From: Planctobacterium marinum | Lineage (GTDB): Bacteria; Pseudomonadota; Gammaproteobacteria; Enterobacterales; Alteromonadaceae | Direction: 5' to 3' | Assembly (NCBI RefSeq): GCF_036322805.1 | Contig: NZ_AP027272.1 | Location: 2,542,001-2,606,000, forward strand | Length of the DNA: 64,000 nucleotides | Shown: positions 52,226 through 61,962 of the stretch, in pieces | Layout: each line of letters begins with the position of its first letter | Numbering within the stretch: position 1 is the first letter of the stretch | Position numbers and translations under genes: made by a program | Notes under the pieces: model-generated | Database searches by the model: none | The model's input: only the letters and a program-made list of their open reading frames with translations | Told to the model about the DNA's origin: nothing

Positions 52226-53041
52226 TTATTCCGCAGTATCGGGTTGAGCAGGCACAAGTAATTGGGGGTCAACGCGCTTTTCAAACCAGTTCATGCGCCA
52301 GTCTAAATGTGGTCCTGTAACTCGGCCAGTAGCACCAATTTCAGCGATCAAGTCGCCTTGTTTTACCCTTTGTCCCACTTCAACGTGCCCTTTGCTCAAG
52401 TGCAAAAAGGTAGAGGATACGCCATAACCATGATCAATAATCAAAGTTCCACCTGAATAGTACATATCCGGCACAAAAAGGGTCACAAGCCCATCGGCAG
52501 GTGCATAAACCGGTTGTCCCACAGGTCCCGCCACATCAACGCCATAATGGGGTCTTCGGGGTTCCCCATTTAATATTCTGCGACTGCCATAAACACCAGA
52601 AATAGGACCGACTGCCGGCCAGATAAAATCTTGAGCAAAGGCGGTATCTATTTCAATGCGATCTCTCGCCTGTCTGACCATTTGTGAATCTTTTCTGATC
52701 CTTGCCAGGGTAGATTCAGGGGGTGTCACCATTTTTGGTGGTAAACCGTCAATGTGTTGTTCTTGATAAATGCGCTTATCCAACACCAACTCTTTGCTTG
52801 ATTCAGTGCCATCTGGCGTGTGCCAGCGCAATTGCCAGTGCAATTTATCGTCACGTGAGAAGCCAATAGCAAACTCCCCGGTATCAGCTACCTGGATCTC
52901 TCTATCATCTAACCAAAGCTGACTGCCGGGTGTTAACTGCCCTCTTAATAAGCTACCCTGAACAGCCTTGCCTTTGAGTTCTAGTGCACTAGCATGGATA
53001 ACCCAAAACGATAGAAGCAGTGCGGCAAATGGTTTAAGCAT
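52226..53041 (-). CDS. M23-family (LytM) peptidoglycan endopeptidase
   Basis: 271 residues from the ATG at 53041 (MLKPFAALLLSFWVIHASA signal peptide); a TTG at 53047 is a possible alternative. The C-terminal LytM domain has the zinc site HYGVDVAGPVGQPVYAPADG, the middle IIDHGYGVSSTFLHLSKGHV and the final GPHLDWRMNW, so the ligands H, D and H are all present and it should be an active endopeptidase. It cleaves peptidoglycan cross-links in the periplasm. Its start overlaps the stop of the preceding gene by 8 nt. Confidence 0.92.
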   Translation of the reverse strand: MLKPFAALLLSFWVIHASALELKGKAVQGSLLRGQLTPGSQLWLDDREIQVADTGEFAIGFSRDDKLHWQLRWHTPDGTESSKELVLDKRIYQEQHIDGLPPKMVTPPESTLARIRKDSQMVRQARDRIEIDTAFAQDFIWPAVGPISGVYGSRRILNGEPRRPHYGVDVAGPVGQPVYAPADGLVTLFVPDMYYSGGTLIIDHGYGVSSTFLHLSKGHVEVGQRVKQGDLIAEIGATGRVTGPHLDWRMNWFEKRVDPQLLVPAQPDTAE

Positions 53042-53909
53042 AAGCAATGGCTCCCTTACCTACCCCTTCGAAAGCAACGATCTCAACTTTAGAGTCCGGC
53101 GTCATGCGCTGTTGTTCATTTGCCAGATATTGCGCCAGACACTCCACTGTGGAATCAGTTTCCACTAATTCCGTTTCGCTTTTGGGAATGATGAGTTCAA
53201 ATTCGCCTTGGGAGGACTCGTAAGCAAAATAATAGTAGTCACCTTCAGGAGCGATTGGTTGCAAACCTTTAGACAATTGCTCAGGTGTTACACAGTCTTC
53301 CGTAGTGCCTATGTATATATCACTCCAGCGATTTGCCCAATACCGTTGCCACTTCTCATCAAACCTATCATCCAGCTTCACCAATATTTTAGAACGATGT
53401 CCATGGGCAATGCGCTGACAATTACCGTCATGCTTTTTTAACCCGTGGGTATAATGATAATAGGCGCCATCGATTACCTCAGTGCGCAATGACAAAGTGA
53501 TATCGTCGACGTTTTCAGGCAGATGAGTGGCGATGATTTCTTTCAAATATTGGCTCACCGACTCCATAGTAATCTCTTGCGTATAGATAAATGCGTAGGC
53601 TTCCGGTGGACAACTCAACATGATCTGTTTACCCGGGCGCTCAAAATTGACAATCACGTTGTCATTGTTATGTTGATTGCCCAGTCGAACATAGCTGTGC
53701 TCAGCAGGCACCAATAGCTTGTGATCAACATATTCGTCTATCAGATACTTCAGCTCTTTTTTAACCTTGCCGAAATCCAACACCATACTTTCTTCGTTCA
53801 GTGCACCGTTTAGTATCACATCGACGATCCAACTTTCTCCCACCATGCCCCTTTTAGGACAAAGATATGAAAAATCCATTACGGTCAGATCGTTTACAAA
53901 TAAATGCAT
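53034..53909 (-). CDS. Tandem 6-pyruvoyl-tetrahydropterin synthase/QueD-like (T-fold) fusion protein
   Basis: 291 residues, about twice the length of QueD. The first half (1-150) keeps the QueD core VLDFGKVKKELKYLI and the Asp-His of YVDHKLLVP, but at its N-terminus lacks the zinc histidines. The second half (about 150-291) keeps the zinc/catalytic part: YTHGL, the Cys of KHDGNCQR and AHGHRSK, and a late TDSTVECLAQYL, but lacks the DF..LK and DH segment. The two halves therefore look complementary. QueD makes 6-carboxytetrahydropterin for queuosine; that reaction is likely but unproven. Translation overlaps the M23 gene, which is functionally unrelated. Confidence 0.82.
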   Translation of the reverse strand: MHLFVNDLTVMDFSYLCPKRGMVGESWIVDVILNGALNEESMVLDFGKVKKELKYLIDEYVDHKLLVPAEHSYVRLGNQHNNDNVIVNFERPGKQIMLSCPPEAYAFIYTQEITMESVSQYLKEIIATHLPENVDDITLSLRTEVIDGAYYHYTHGLKKHDGNCQRIAHGHRSKILVKLDDRFDEKWQRYWANRWSDIYIGTTEDCVTPEQLSKGLQPIAPEGDYYYFAYESSQGEFELIIPKSETELVETDSTVECLAQYLANEQQRMTPDSKVEIVAFEGVGKGAIAYA

Positions 53910-53988
53910 TATTAAATATTTACCTTAATTTGGGGCCTGACAGGCTTCTATTACTGCTCATTATACTTGCCAACACGCGCAACGAAAG

Positions 53989-54999
53989 TTAATCCTTCCA
54001 CTTATTGAGCTGGTCTTTCAAATTAGGCGGCACGCCTTTAATCATCAAGGTGTCGGTTTCCGGATTATAAGCCACACGGTCGCCCAACAACTTGCGTTCA
54101 AAGCTCACACTGATCCCGCCACCTTGCCCGGTGAATTTACTCAGGGTTTTGATACTGCTTTTATCTCCCTGAAATGCACTTTCTAAAGCTTCTTCAGCCT
54201 GTTGTGTAAAGGCGTGAAAGTCTTGGGTTTGGTCGGCCATCGCCAAGGTTTTTGCCACGTCTTCAACTACTATGTCTTCGCCTGAATCTATTTGTTCTTT
54301 GTAATAGGTGGCTAATTCTTCTCGCTTTTGTTGCTTCTCTTCCGGAGCAAATTGCTCGGTTTCCATGTACTGCTCAACTTTATCCAGCAATAATTTATTC
54401 TGCTGCTTAATATCTACCTCTTCTGCGCAGCCCAAGAAAATCATGAAAAAATCGGAGATTTTTCGTCCCGCCCGGCCCTTGATAAAACTGATATAACGAT
54501 TCAGTTCTGGTGTTGATTGATACTGGGATAAATCAATTCGAGCCGCCAGTTGCATCTTGGCCAAATCAAGGTGATTAGAAACCGTGAGATTCAATTGCGG
54601 ATTAATTTCGACATGCTCTTTGGTATCCAGAAGTGCCACCATCAGATAATCCGTTGCCAGATACTGGTATTGTGCAACCACAACAAAACCCGCTTCGGGT
54701 GTCCCGGTCTCCACCATGGCGTTTACCAGTCTGTCGCAAAGCTGCACCGAAAATGGCAAAAAGCCACTGTCACCGGCAATCAAACCAGCGAGTAACCTTT
54801 TAAACTCTTGCTGTTCTTCATCCTCAACAAATCCGCCAATGCCTTTAACTGGTTTGTTGTTATAACTTTGACTTAGCTGCTGTACAAATAGCTCGATATC
54901 GGCCCCCACATCAAACAGATCGTTACGCGCTTTTACAGCGAGTTTCTCTCCATCATTGACAAGTTGATGCACGACAAAGTGATTTATTATTGCTGACAT
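53989..54999 (-). CDS. yejK: Nucleoid-associated protein YejK/NdpA
   Basis: 336 residues, matching the NdpA family. N-terminus IINHFVVHQLV, a central FLGCAEEVDIKQQNKLLLDKVEQYM, and a C-terminal SFERKLLGDRVAYNPETDTLMIKGVPPNLKDQL. It binds nucleoid DNA. yejL and yejM are divergent, the same order as in E. coli. Confidence 0.93.
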   Translation of the reverse strand: MSAIINHFVVHQLVNDGEKLAVKARNDLFDVGADIELFVQQLSQSYNNKPVKGIGGFVEDEEQQEFKRLLAGLIAGDSGFLPFSVQLCDRLVNAMVETGTPEAGFVVVAQYQYLATDYLMVALLDTKEHVEINPQLNLTVSNHLDLAKMQLAARIDLSQYQSTPELNRYISFIKGRAGRKISDFFMIFLGCAEEVDIKQQNKLLLDKVEQYMETEQFAPEEKQQKREELATYYKEQIDSGEDIVVEDVAKTLAMADQTQDFHAFTQQAEEALESAFQGDKSSIKTLSKFTGQGGGISVSFERKLLGDRVAYNPETDTLMIKGVPPNLKDQLNKWKD

Positions 55000-55125
55000 G
55001 AAATTCCTGAGAAATCAAAAAAGTTAGTCTAAAACATAACCGCGCAGTAGCTAAAGCATGGTTATTGTTCAGGTTAATGTAAAAATGCGTTACCATTTTA
55101 CACAAGCAGTAATCTGGATGTAACC

Positions 55126-55341
55126 ATGCCACAACAATCTAAATATTCTAACGAGCAATTTGAGAACCTGTTTCAAGACATCATAGTCGCACTGGAAAAG
55201 CACAACCCCTCTCCCGATTTAGCTATGATGGTGCTTGGTAATAGCCTCACCCACGTACTTACCACACAAGTTGCTGAAGATATCCGTACAGAAATGGCAG
55301 AAAAGTTTTGCCAGGTGCTATTAAGTAGCGTAAAAAAGTAA
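55126..55341 (+). CDS. yejL: YejL (UPF0352/DUF1414) family protein
   Basis: 71 residues, KYSNEQFENLFQDIIVALEKHNPSPDLAMMVLGNSLTHVL in positions about 5-45, the conserved pattern of the small YejL family. Function unknown. It is 32 nt upstream of the yejM-like gene. Confidence 0.9.
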   Translation: MPQQSKYSNEQFENLFQDIIVALEKHNPSPDLAMMVLGNSLTHVLTTQVAEDIRTEMAEKFCQVLLSSVKK

Positions 55342-55373
55342 CAGTAAAATAATTATAACGAAACGCTAAGTTC

Positions 55374-56921
55374 ATGATTTTGACAGAAACGCCCAAACGG
55401 CAACTGGTAAGTAAACTGGTTACCTGGGGACATTGGTTTACCCTTTGCAACATTATTGTCGCTATTTGCATAGCCGGAATTTATTTGTTTAGCAGTGCAT
55501 TGCCGGAAACACTATTGGGTTTATTTTATTTGCTGGCAAACTGGTTTAGCCACATCGGATTTCTGACTTTCTTCGGCTTCGTTATCCTCGTACTTCCCCT
55601 CTGCTACCTCTACCCTAACAGCCGATTTCTGCGGGCATGGGCATCAGTAGTTGCGGCTTTTGGGTTAGCGTTTTTAGCATTTGACGCTTTATTATACACC
55701 CGCCAGGGAATGCACTTTAGCCCCTATTCAGCAGAGTTTATCAGACAACAAACCGATACTGTTTTAGCCGGTTTAAAAGGCCATCAAATTCTGTTTTTGA
55801 TCGTTTCGTTTTTTGTCTGGTTGCTGTTTCAACTACTTATTGCCAATTCTCTATGGCATCGCATTGAGCGACTGCAAAAATTCAGGTTCGGATTGCCAAT
55901 TAGCGGCGCATTTGTGGCATTGTTCATGTTTAGTCACATCGTACATGTCTGGGCAGACGCGAATTTGTATCAACCCGTCATGAAGCAAGACAATATGTTT
56001 CCGCTGTCCTATCCGGCGACGGCTAAAACCTTGATGTCGAAATACGGCCTACTCGATATAGAACAATATCGCGCTAAAAAACGACTGCAATTTGATAATC
56101 AGTTCGAACGGGTAACCTATCCCAAAAGCTCACTTTTTTGCGCTGCGGACAATGATGAAAATACTGTCTTGCTATTGATTGAAGCGACAAACGAAAATCC
56201 TCATATCGCATTACCCCCGGGCAGTCAGACAAGGATTCTACCGTACCACTTTGATCTTTCATCCTCTTCGGTTTCCAGCGTAAAAACTGCATTGTATGGT
56301 TTACCAGAAACCTTTCACAATAACATTGCTAATGTTTCGCCCATTCTGTTGCAGGTTCTGTCTGGCTCAAACAAAACGGTTTATGGCTATACCGAAAATG
56401 AGACTTTAAAACAGTTCTTCGCAGACAATAATGTCACACCGCTAGACAGCCCGGAAAACATGTTAAAAAATGATATCCAACCGGGATTAAGCATCCTACA
56501 TGTCAATGTTGAGCAAGCCGAAAAATGGTTGGACCAAAAAGCTGAATCTCAGCCTTACTTTGCGTCAGTTGTATCTGCTGATAACAAAGTATTTGCCGCG
56601 ACTAATTTGCCAATTCACAAAAATAATCCTCTCTCTTCGCACCAGGATATAGCTCCTACGTTGCTTAATTACCTTGGCTGCCACATTGCAGACGAACTGC
56701 ATTCAACTGGCCAAAACCTGCTATTGTCAGGTAGGAACTGGATTGTTAGTAATCAGCAAAACAAAATTATTATCTTGCATAATAATCTAAGAACGGAAAT
56801 TGATCCCTCAGGTAATTACCAGTTGTACAGTTTAGACGGCGAGTTACAAAACAACACGGAACTGAATATTCCGTTATTAGGGCAAGCAATAAAACTATTG
56901 AGTAGTTTTAGCGAAAAATGA
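55374..56921 (+). CDS. yejM: YejM/PbgA-like inner-membrane protein with shortened periplasmic domain
   Basis: 515 residues against about 586 in E. coli, recalled. The N-terminus has five membrane helices (to about residue 190), with LVTWGHWFTLCNIIVAI matching the family's DUF3413 opening. The remaining sulfatase-like periplasmic domain is compact: LLLIEATNENPH stands where alkaline-phosphatase-fold proteins have their first metal site, and the late HQDIAPTLLNYLGC is retained. The synteny with yejK/yejL fixes the assignment. E. coli PbgA controls LPS synthesis through YciM/FtsH. The domain looks further eroded than in enterics, so catalysis is unlikely. Confidence 0.85.
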   Translation: MILTETPKRQLVSKLVTWGHWFTLCNIIVAICIAGIYLFSSALPETLLGLFYLLANWFSHIGFLTFFGFVILVLPLCYLYPNSRFLRAWASVVAAFGLAFLAFDALLYTRQGMHFSPYSAEFIRQQTDTVLAGLKGHQILFLIVSFFVWLLFQLLIANSLWHRIERLQKFRFGLPISGAFVALFMFSHIVHVWADANLYQPVMKQDNMFPLSYPATAKTLMSKYGLLDIEQYRAKKRLQFDNQFERVTYPKSSLFCAADNDENTVLLLIEATNENPHIALPPGSQTRILPYHFDLSSSSVSSVKTALYGLPETFHNNIANVSPILLQVLSGSNKTVYGYTENETLKQFFADNNVTPLDSPENMLKNDIQPGLSILHVNVEQAEKWLDQKAESQPYFASVVSADNKVFAATNLPIHKNNPLSSHQDIAPTLLNYLGCHIADELHSTGQNLLLSGRNWIVSNQQNKIIILHNNLRTEIDPSGNYQLYSLDGELQNNTELNIPLLGQAIKLLSSFSEK

Positions 56922-57014
56922 TGTTTTTTTCTAACTATCAGTGTAATAAATTTCGTTACAATCCAAGGATAGATTGCTAGTATCAAAGTGATCATGTGAA
57001 GGAAGCGCAAAGCC

Positions 57015-57929
57015 GTGGTCTTAGGCCGTAAAATTTTCATCTTGTTAACAGTTTTTGTTTTGTCCAGCTTTGAGGTCATGGCAAGGGACAAGCTGGCCGT
57101 GGTCTATCCCGAAGTCCCCTCACCCGCTAATCTGGTTTTTGAAGAAATAATAGCCGGCATTGAGGCAAGTCATCCACAAAACCTCCTTATCAGAGCCATA
57201 TCCAGAACTGAATCCCCTGACGAATCACTGGCATGGGTTAACGAACAACAACCAGATATGCTGATTGCCTTAGGCAAGCGTGGTTACCGCATTGCAAAAT
57301 ATATCTACAAGGAGCGTCCTGTGGCGATAGGCGCCCTTCCCATCAGACCCAATGGTATTTCTGGCATATCCTTATTGGCCGATCCCGGGATACTATTCGA
57401 CTCTCTAAAAAACCTTGCACCGGATATTTCCGTTATCAATGTTGTGTACAGCCCAAGTAGCCGTTGGCTAATGTCTATTGCAGCTGAAGAAGCGGCGGAA
57501 AAAGGACTGGAATTAAAACCTACAGAAGTCAAAAACATTAAAGAAGCTATCAGCACTTATGATGCTCTGCTCAAAGAAATCGACCCCTCAAAGGAAGCTG
57601 TATGGGTACCGGTTGATAAAATAACCGCCCATGAACAGGTGATACTACCCAGTCTTCTGGAAAAGTCTTGGGAACAAAATCTGGTTCTTTTTTCCAGTAA
57701 ACCTGCCCATGCTAAACGAGGTGCGTTGTTCTCAGTTTTTCCGGATAATCAAGCGTTGGGCCAACAACTCGTTAAGATGGTCACACAAATCTATCAGTCG
57801 CACAATGAAACTGGCGTTGTGCCACTGCAAGATATGAAGTTGGCTGTAAATCTCAGAACTGCAGCTCACCTGGGATTTGACTACAAATCTCAACAAAAAG
57901 AACAATTCCATCTGACCTTCCCACAGTAG
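57015..57929 (+). CDS. ABC-type periplasmic substrate-binding-like protein (ABC_sub_bind family)
   Basis: 304 residues from GTG 57015. Signal peptide (IFILLTVFVLSSFEVMA) then a two-lobe periplasmic fold: DKLAVVYPEVPSPANLVFEEI, DMLIALGKRGYRIAKYI, INVVYSPSSRWLMSIAAEE, and a late GALFSVFPDNQALGQQLVKM. It has no transporter partner. A histidine kinase starts 7 nt after its stop, so it may be the ligand-binding partner of that kinase rather than a transport protein. Ligand unknown. Confidence 0.85.
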   Translation: MVLGRKIFILLTVFVLSSFEVMARDKLAVVYPEVPSPANLVFEEIIAGIEASHPQNLLIRAISRTESPDESLAWVNEQQPDMLIALGKRGYRIAKYIYKERPVAIGALPIRPNGISGISLLADPGILFDSLKNLAPDISVINVVYSPSSRWLMSIAAEEAAEKGLELKPTEVKNIKEAISTYDALLKEIDPSKEAVWVPVDKITAHEQVILPSLLEKSWEQNLVLFSSKPAHAKRGALFSVFPDNQALGQQLVKMVTQIYQSHNETGVVPLQDMKLAVNLRTAAHLGFDYKSQQKEQFHLTFPQ

Positions 57930-57936
57930 AGCCGAT

Positions 57937-59508
57937 ATGAACCAGGTCAGTGAACAAACCAAGATAAGTAACGCAAGAGCAGAGCATGGCGACTCTATGA
58001 GTATTCGTCGGCAACTGCTTGCTTATATCGTTGCCGGTGTTTTCGTGCTGTTGGTATTGTTCAGTATCACTATCAGTTGGCTGGCGGGTAAAGAAACCAG
58101 CAAACTAACCATTAATAATGCTCAGCAAGTCGCACGGGCACTGGCACAACAATCAGTACTGGCATTACTTACAGAGTCGGAAGAAAATGCCAGCACAGCC
58201 CTTGACCAGGTAATGTCCTTTCCAGACGTATCTGGCGCGGGCCTTGTGACATTGGATGGTGAAATTTTCGGTTGGCGAGGCGATGCTCGTGGAGAGCAAT
58301 ATTTCAGAAATTTTGATTGGCAAAATACCCGTAGCTATCTGATTCTGGAAGAAGATGAGAGTAATTGGTTTGTTGCCTCTGCGGTTATTTTGACCGATAA
58401 CGATGGCAACAGTGAAACAGAGCTATTTGAAGCCACCGAAGAAAAACTTGGCTATGCCATACTCTCATTCAGTAAGGAAACGCTGACCCAAATAAACCGC
58501 GATATAATATTGACCATTGCAATTACCGGTGGAATTGCAGTGATAGGTTTGATACTCATTGTAGGTGGCGCTATCCAACGCCAGCTCGCGCCATTGCAGG
58601 AACTCTCTGAAGTTATGGCGTACAACCATGAAACAGGCGAGCACAAACTAGCGAAGGTGCAAGGCGCCAAAGAAGTGGAACAAATGGCGAATTCTTTTAA
58701 CGCCATGATGCTGACCCTGGATGAGCAGGATGAAAGGCTCAGAAACCAAAGAGACCAACTGGAAGCTGAAGTTAAGATACGCACCGCAGAGTTAACGGTT
58801 GCCCGTGATGCAGCCCTGACCAGCAGCCGTCATAAATCCGAGTTCCTGGCAAACATGACCCATGAACTACGCACCCCAATTCAATCTATTATTGGTTATG
58901 TCGACCTGGTAAAAGAAGAGGCCGAAAATGAAGGTCAATTTGATATGGTCACAGACCTTGATAAGGTAACTCGTAATGCCGACCGATTACTGGGCATGAT
59001 AAATTGCTTGTTGGATCTCTCGAAAATCGAAGCAGGACGTATGGAGCTGAACTTATCCAGTACTTACCTAAAAGATTTACTGCAAGATCTTTCCGAAGCC
59101 ACGGCTCCCCTATTCCCCCGAAATAACAATAAATTTCTGTTGGATAATCATTCCGACAACCCAATCTTACGGATAGACAGTGAAAAGTTATTGCAGGTGC
59201 TGATAAATCTGGTGTCCAATGCCTGCAAATTTACCGAGCGGGGTACGGTTACCTTGCGGGTGGAAAATACACATAGCGAAATAAATTTTAGCGTTATTGA
59301 TACCGGTATCGGTATACCTGCAGATCAGTTGGCGAAAATATTCGATCAGTTTCAACAGGTAGACAGTGGCGAAACGCGTCGCTTTGGTGGTACCGGACTG
59401 GGGCTCGCCATTTCCAAACAATTCTGTGAGTTAATGGGCGCAAAAATCAAAGTGGAGAGTATCGAAGGTGAAGGCAGTTGCTTTACCGTTAAATTACCTA
59501 TGAGTTAA
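57937..59508 (+). CDS. Membrane sensor histidine kinase
   Basis: 523 residues. TM1 (about 29-50), an extracytoplasmic sensing domain of about 130 residues (CHASE8-like), TM2 (about 187-210), HAMP, a coiled coil (about 255-290), HisKA with His309 in [19 protein letters not shown], and an HATPase (N box [16 protein letters not shown] boxes DTGIGIP and [11 protein letters not shown]). It has no receiver and no regulator beside it, so the response regulator is encoded elsewhere. It follows the binding-protein gene by 7 nt. Confidence 0.92.
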   Translation: MNQVSEQTKISNARAEHGDSMSIRRQLLAYIVAGVFVLLVLFSITISWLAGKETSKLTINNAQQVARALAQQSVLALLTESEENASTALDQVMSFPDVSGAGLVTLDGEIFGWRGDARGEQYFRNFDWQNTRSYLILEEDESNWFVASAVILTDNDGNSETELFEATEEKLGYAILSFSKETLTQINRDIILTIAITGGIAVIGLILIVGGAIQRQLAPLQELSEVMAYNHETGEHKLAKVQGAKEVEQMANSFNAMMLTLDEQDERLRNQRDQLEAEVKIRTAELTVARDAALTSSRHKSEFLANMTHELRTPIQSIIGYVDLVKEEAENEGQFDMVTDLDKVTRNADRLLGMINCLLDLSKIEAGRMELNLSSTYLKDLLQDLSEATAPLFPRNNNKFLLDNHSDNPILRIDSEKLLQVLINLVSNACKFTERGTVTLRVENTHSEINFSVIDTGIGIPADQLAKIFDQFQQVDSGETRRFGGTGLGLAISKQFCELMGAKIKVESIEGEGSCFTVKLPMS

Positions 59509-59802
59509 ATAAAAAATCAGCATGTCCTTTACCGAGGTGGGAAACAAGAACAGCTGCATTTAATAAGCTTCACAAAGCCTACGCCTATTTGGCCCATCAT
59601 GTACGATTATTGCTTCTGCTGCTCAACTTCTCGACATTTCAGGTGTGATATCATGTAGTTAAATTCACATCCTGAGATAATCATTAATTTTACCATTTCT
59701 GTACTTGTTAAAACCCAAATAGCTAATACAATCAAAGATATAATAAGTAGAGCGTGCTCTGAAAATAAAACTAAAATCTGCACCATAACGCGGAATCACA
59801 AT
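59509..59802. other. Intergenic region upstream of the TonB receptor
   Basis: 294 nt without a supportable gene. It holds the likely receptor promoter at 59705-59732. No Fur box or strong hairpin is recognisable. Confidence 0.5.
59705..59732 (+). promoter_or_regulatory. Sigma70-like promoter of the TonB receptor gene
   Basis: TTGTTA, a 16-nt spacer, TACAAT, 70 nt upstream of the start codon. It makes the receptor at least partly independent of the upstream kinase gene. Confidence 0.5.
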
Positions 59803-61962
59803 ATGAAAAAAAGATTACTGGCAACCTGTGTCATCATAGCCCTGTCTGGAACATCTTCCTTCGCGCATGCCGTTGCGCCGTTACAGCAGGAAGATGAATT
59901 CAATGACGATTACCTTGATGATGAATTTGGTGACGACCAATTCGGTGATTTTTATGGTAGTGATGAATTCATCAGTATTGCCACAGGTACGCAACAAACC
60001 ATAGATAAAGCTCCCGCTGTTGCCTCCGTGATTACTGCAGAACAAATCAAACAGAGTGGTGCGCGCAATTTAATTGACGCTTTAAAAATGGTGCCGGGTC
60101 TAAATATCAGCCGCAGTAGTCAAGCCATGGCACCTAAATTCAATTTTAGAGGCATAACCTCAACGTACACGCCACAAACGCTATTGATGTTAAACGGTGT
60201 TCCAACTACCAGTACTGTCCGTGGTGATAACCAGATTGTTTGGGGGGAGTACCCAGTAAAAGGTATATCCAGAATAGAAATTATTCGCGGGCCTGGTTCA
60301 GCATTGTATGGGGCAGATGCCTTCGCTGGCGTCATCAATATTATCACTAAGTCTGCAGACGATATTCTAAACACCGAGCTAGGCGCAGGGGCTGGCTCGT
60401 TCGATACCCGAAATGGCTGGTTCAACACCAGCTTTACTCAAGGTGAATTCAAAGCGGGACTTTCAGTAGAATACTTGTCTTCTGATGGTTCAGATGAAAT
60501 CATCGAACAAGATGCGCAAACCCCTTTAGATGCACTGGCTCAACAACTATTTGAATTACCATCCGTCTCTCTTGCTCCGGGCCAAACTCAGCTGAGTTTT
60601 GAATCATTAGACATTTCTTTAAATGCCGAATATGAGGCTTTCAAAATTTCTCTTAGTCATCAAGACAGGTCAGATGTTGGAACGGGGCAAGGGATTGCTG
60701 ATGCTTTGGATACATCGGGTCGTTTTTCCGGCATTAAACAAATGTTTGATCTTGTCCATGAAACCGATACATTAGCGAGCAATTGGAAGTTCAGAAGCCA
60801 CTTTAACTATTTCAAGAGTTCACAAGAAGTTGAAGAAAATGTTGTTCTCCTGCCGCCAGGCACTCTTTTTGGGGCTTTCCCTCAAGGCGTCATAGGTAAT
60901 CCTGGCTACAAAGAAGATGCGACTACAATTGAGTTTCGGGGGGATTATTCAGGAATAGAAAATCGCCTGATTACACTAGGAGGCGGTTACAGGGAACAAG
61001 ATCTTTATGAAGTCACGGTAAGTAAAAACTTTTTTCCAGATCTCAGTCCAAACCCCGCGGGAATTGTTGATGTAACAGATACACCAGAGGTGTTTATTCC
61101 TGAGTTTGACCGCAATAACACATTTGTTTTTATACAAGATATCTGGAAAATTGCACCTGACTGGGAATTAACGTCAGGTCTGCGCTATGACAATTATTCT
61201 GATTTTGGTTCGACGCTTAATCCGAGAGTTTCACTAGTTTGGTCTACAAGCTTAAAGTCTACTACCAAATTTCTATATGGCCGCGCTTTTCGGGCACCAA
61301 GTTTTGCTGAATTACTCACTGTGAATAATCCGGTAGCTCTTGGTAATTCAAATATTGAGCCTGAAACAATCGATTCCATAGAAATCGCTTATAGTTATCG
61401 ACACAGTGATAAACACACATCTAGCATCAACATTTTTCACTACAAAATAAACGATTTTATCACTTTTGTTCCAGATGACGGTGCTTCTACAGCGACGGCA
61501 CAAAACGTGGGAGAAAGGACAGGATTTGGCCTTGAAGCAGAAACGGGGTTTAATGTTCATGAAAACATTTCGATTAAGGCAAACTATTCTTTCGTAGAAG
61601 CAGAAGATGATTTGGTCAATGATGACGTTGGGGATTACCCCAATCACCAATTAAAAGCCGAAATGTTGTGGCAGATAAACTCAGACTGGAGTTTACTCAC
61701 CGCTGCACATTTTATTGGTGAGCGAGAAAGAAGCCATTTTGATCAACGAGAAGCATTAGATGGTTATACCGACTTGGGAATTCATTTGTACTATGAAAAC
61801 AATGATGGCTGGCAGTTGTCCTTAGCTGTTAACAACCTTCTAGATGAGGATATTCGGGAGCCAAGTGTTGGCCCGAGTACAGAAGGTGGTAGCGTTAATA
61901 TTCCAAATGACCTTCCCTTAGCTGGGATTAACTTCATGTTTAGAGTATCCAAAACACTATGA
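59803..61962 (+). CDS. TonB-dependent outer-membrane receptor
   Basis: 719 residues. Signal peptide (to about residue 24), then an unusually acidic stretch rich in Asp/Glu/Gly/Phe (about 30-56), the plug domain (APAVASVITAEQIKQSGARN; PGSALYGADAFAGVINIIT), and a 22-strand barrel ending in FRVSKTL, with the TonB-family C-terminal aromatic pattern slightly weakened. It imports a siderophore, vitamin or glycan-type ligand; the strands do not say which. It follows the binding-protein/kinase pair and overlaps the SDR gene by 4 nt. Confidence 0.92.
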   Translation: MKKRLLATCVIIALSGTSSFAHAVAPLQQEDEFNDDYLDDEFGDDQFGDFYGSDEFISIATGTQQTIDKAPAVASVITAEQIKQSGARNLIDALKMVPGLNISRSSQAMAPKFNFRGITSTYTPQTLLMLNGVPTTSTVRGDNQIVWGEYPVKGISRIEIIRGPGSALYGADAFAGVINIITKSADDILNTELGAGAGSFDTRNGWFNTSFTQGEFKAGLSVEYLSSDGSDEIIEQDAQTPLDALAQQLFELPSVSLAPGQTQLSFESLDISLNAEYEAFKISLSHQDRSDVGTGQGIADALDTSGRFSGIKQMFDLVHETDTLASNWKFRSHFNYFKSSQEVEENVVLLPPGTLFGAFPQGVIGNPGYKEDATTIEFRGDYSGIENRLITLGGGYREQDLYEVTVSKNFFPDLSPNPAGIVDVTDTPEVFIPEFDRNNTFVFIQDIWKIAPDWELTSGLRYDNYSDFGSTLNPRVSLVWSTSLKSTTKFLYGRAFRAPSFAELLTVNNPVALGNSNIEPETIDSIEIAYSYRHSDKHTSSINIFHYKINDFITFVPDDGASTATAQNVGERTGFGLEAETGFNVHENISIKANYSFVEAEDDLVNDDVGDYPNHQLKAEMLWQINSDWSLLTAAHFIGERERSHFDQREALDGYTDLGIHLYYENNDGWQLSLAVNNLLDEDIREPSVGPSTEGGSVNIPNDLPLAGINFMFRVSKTL

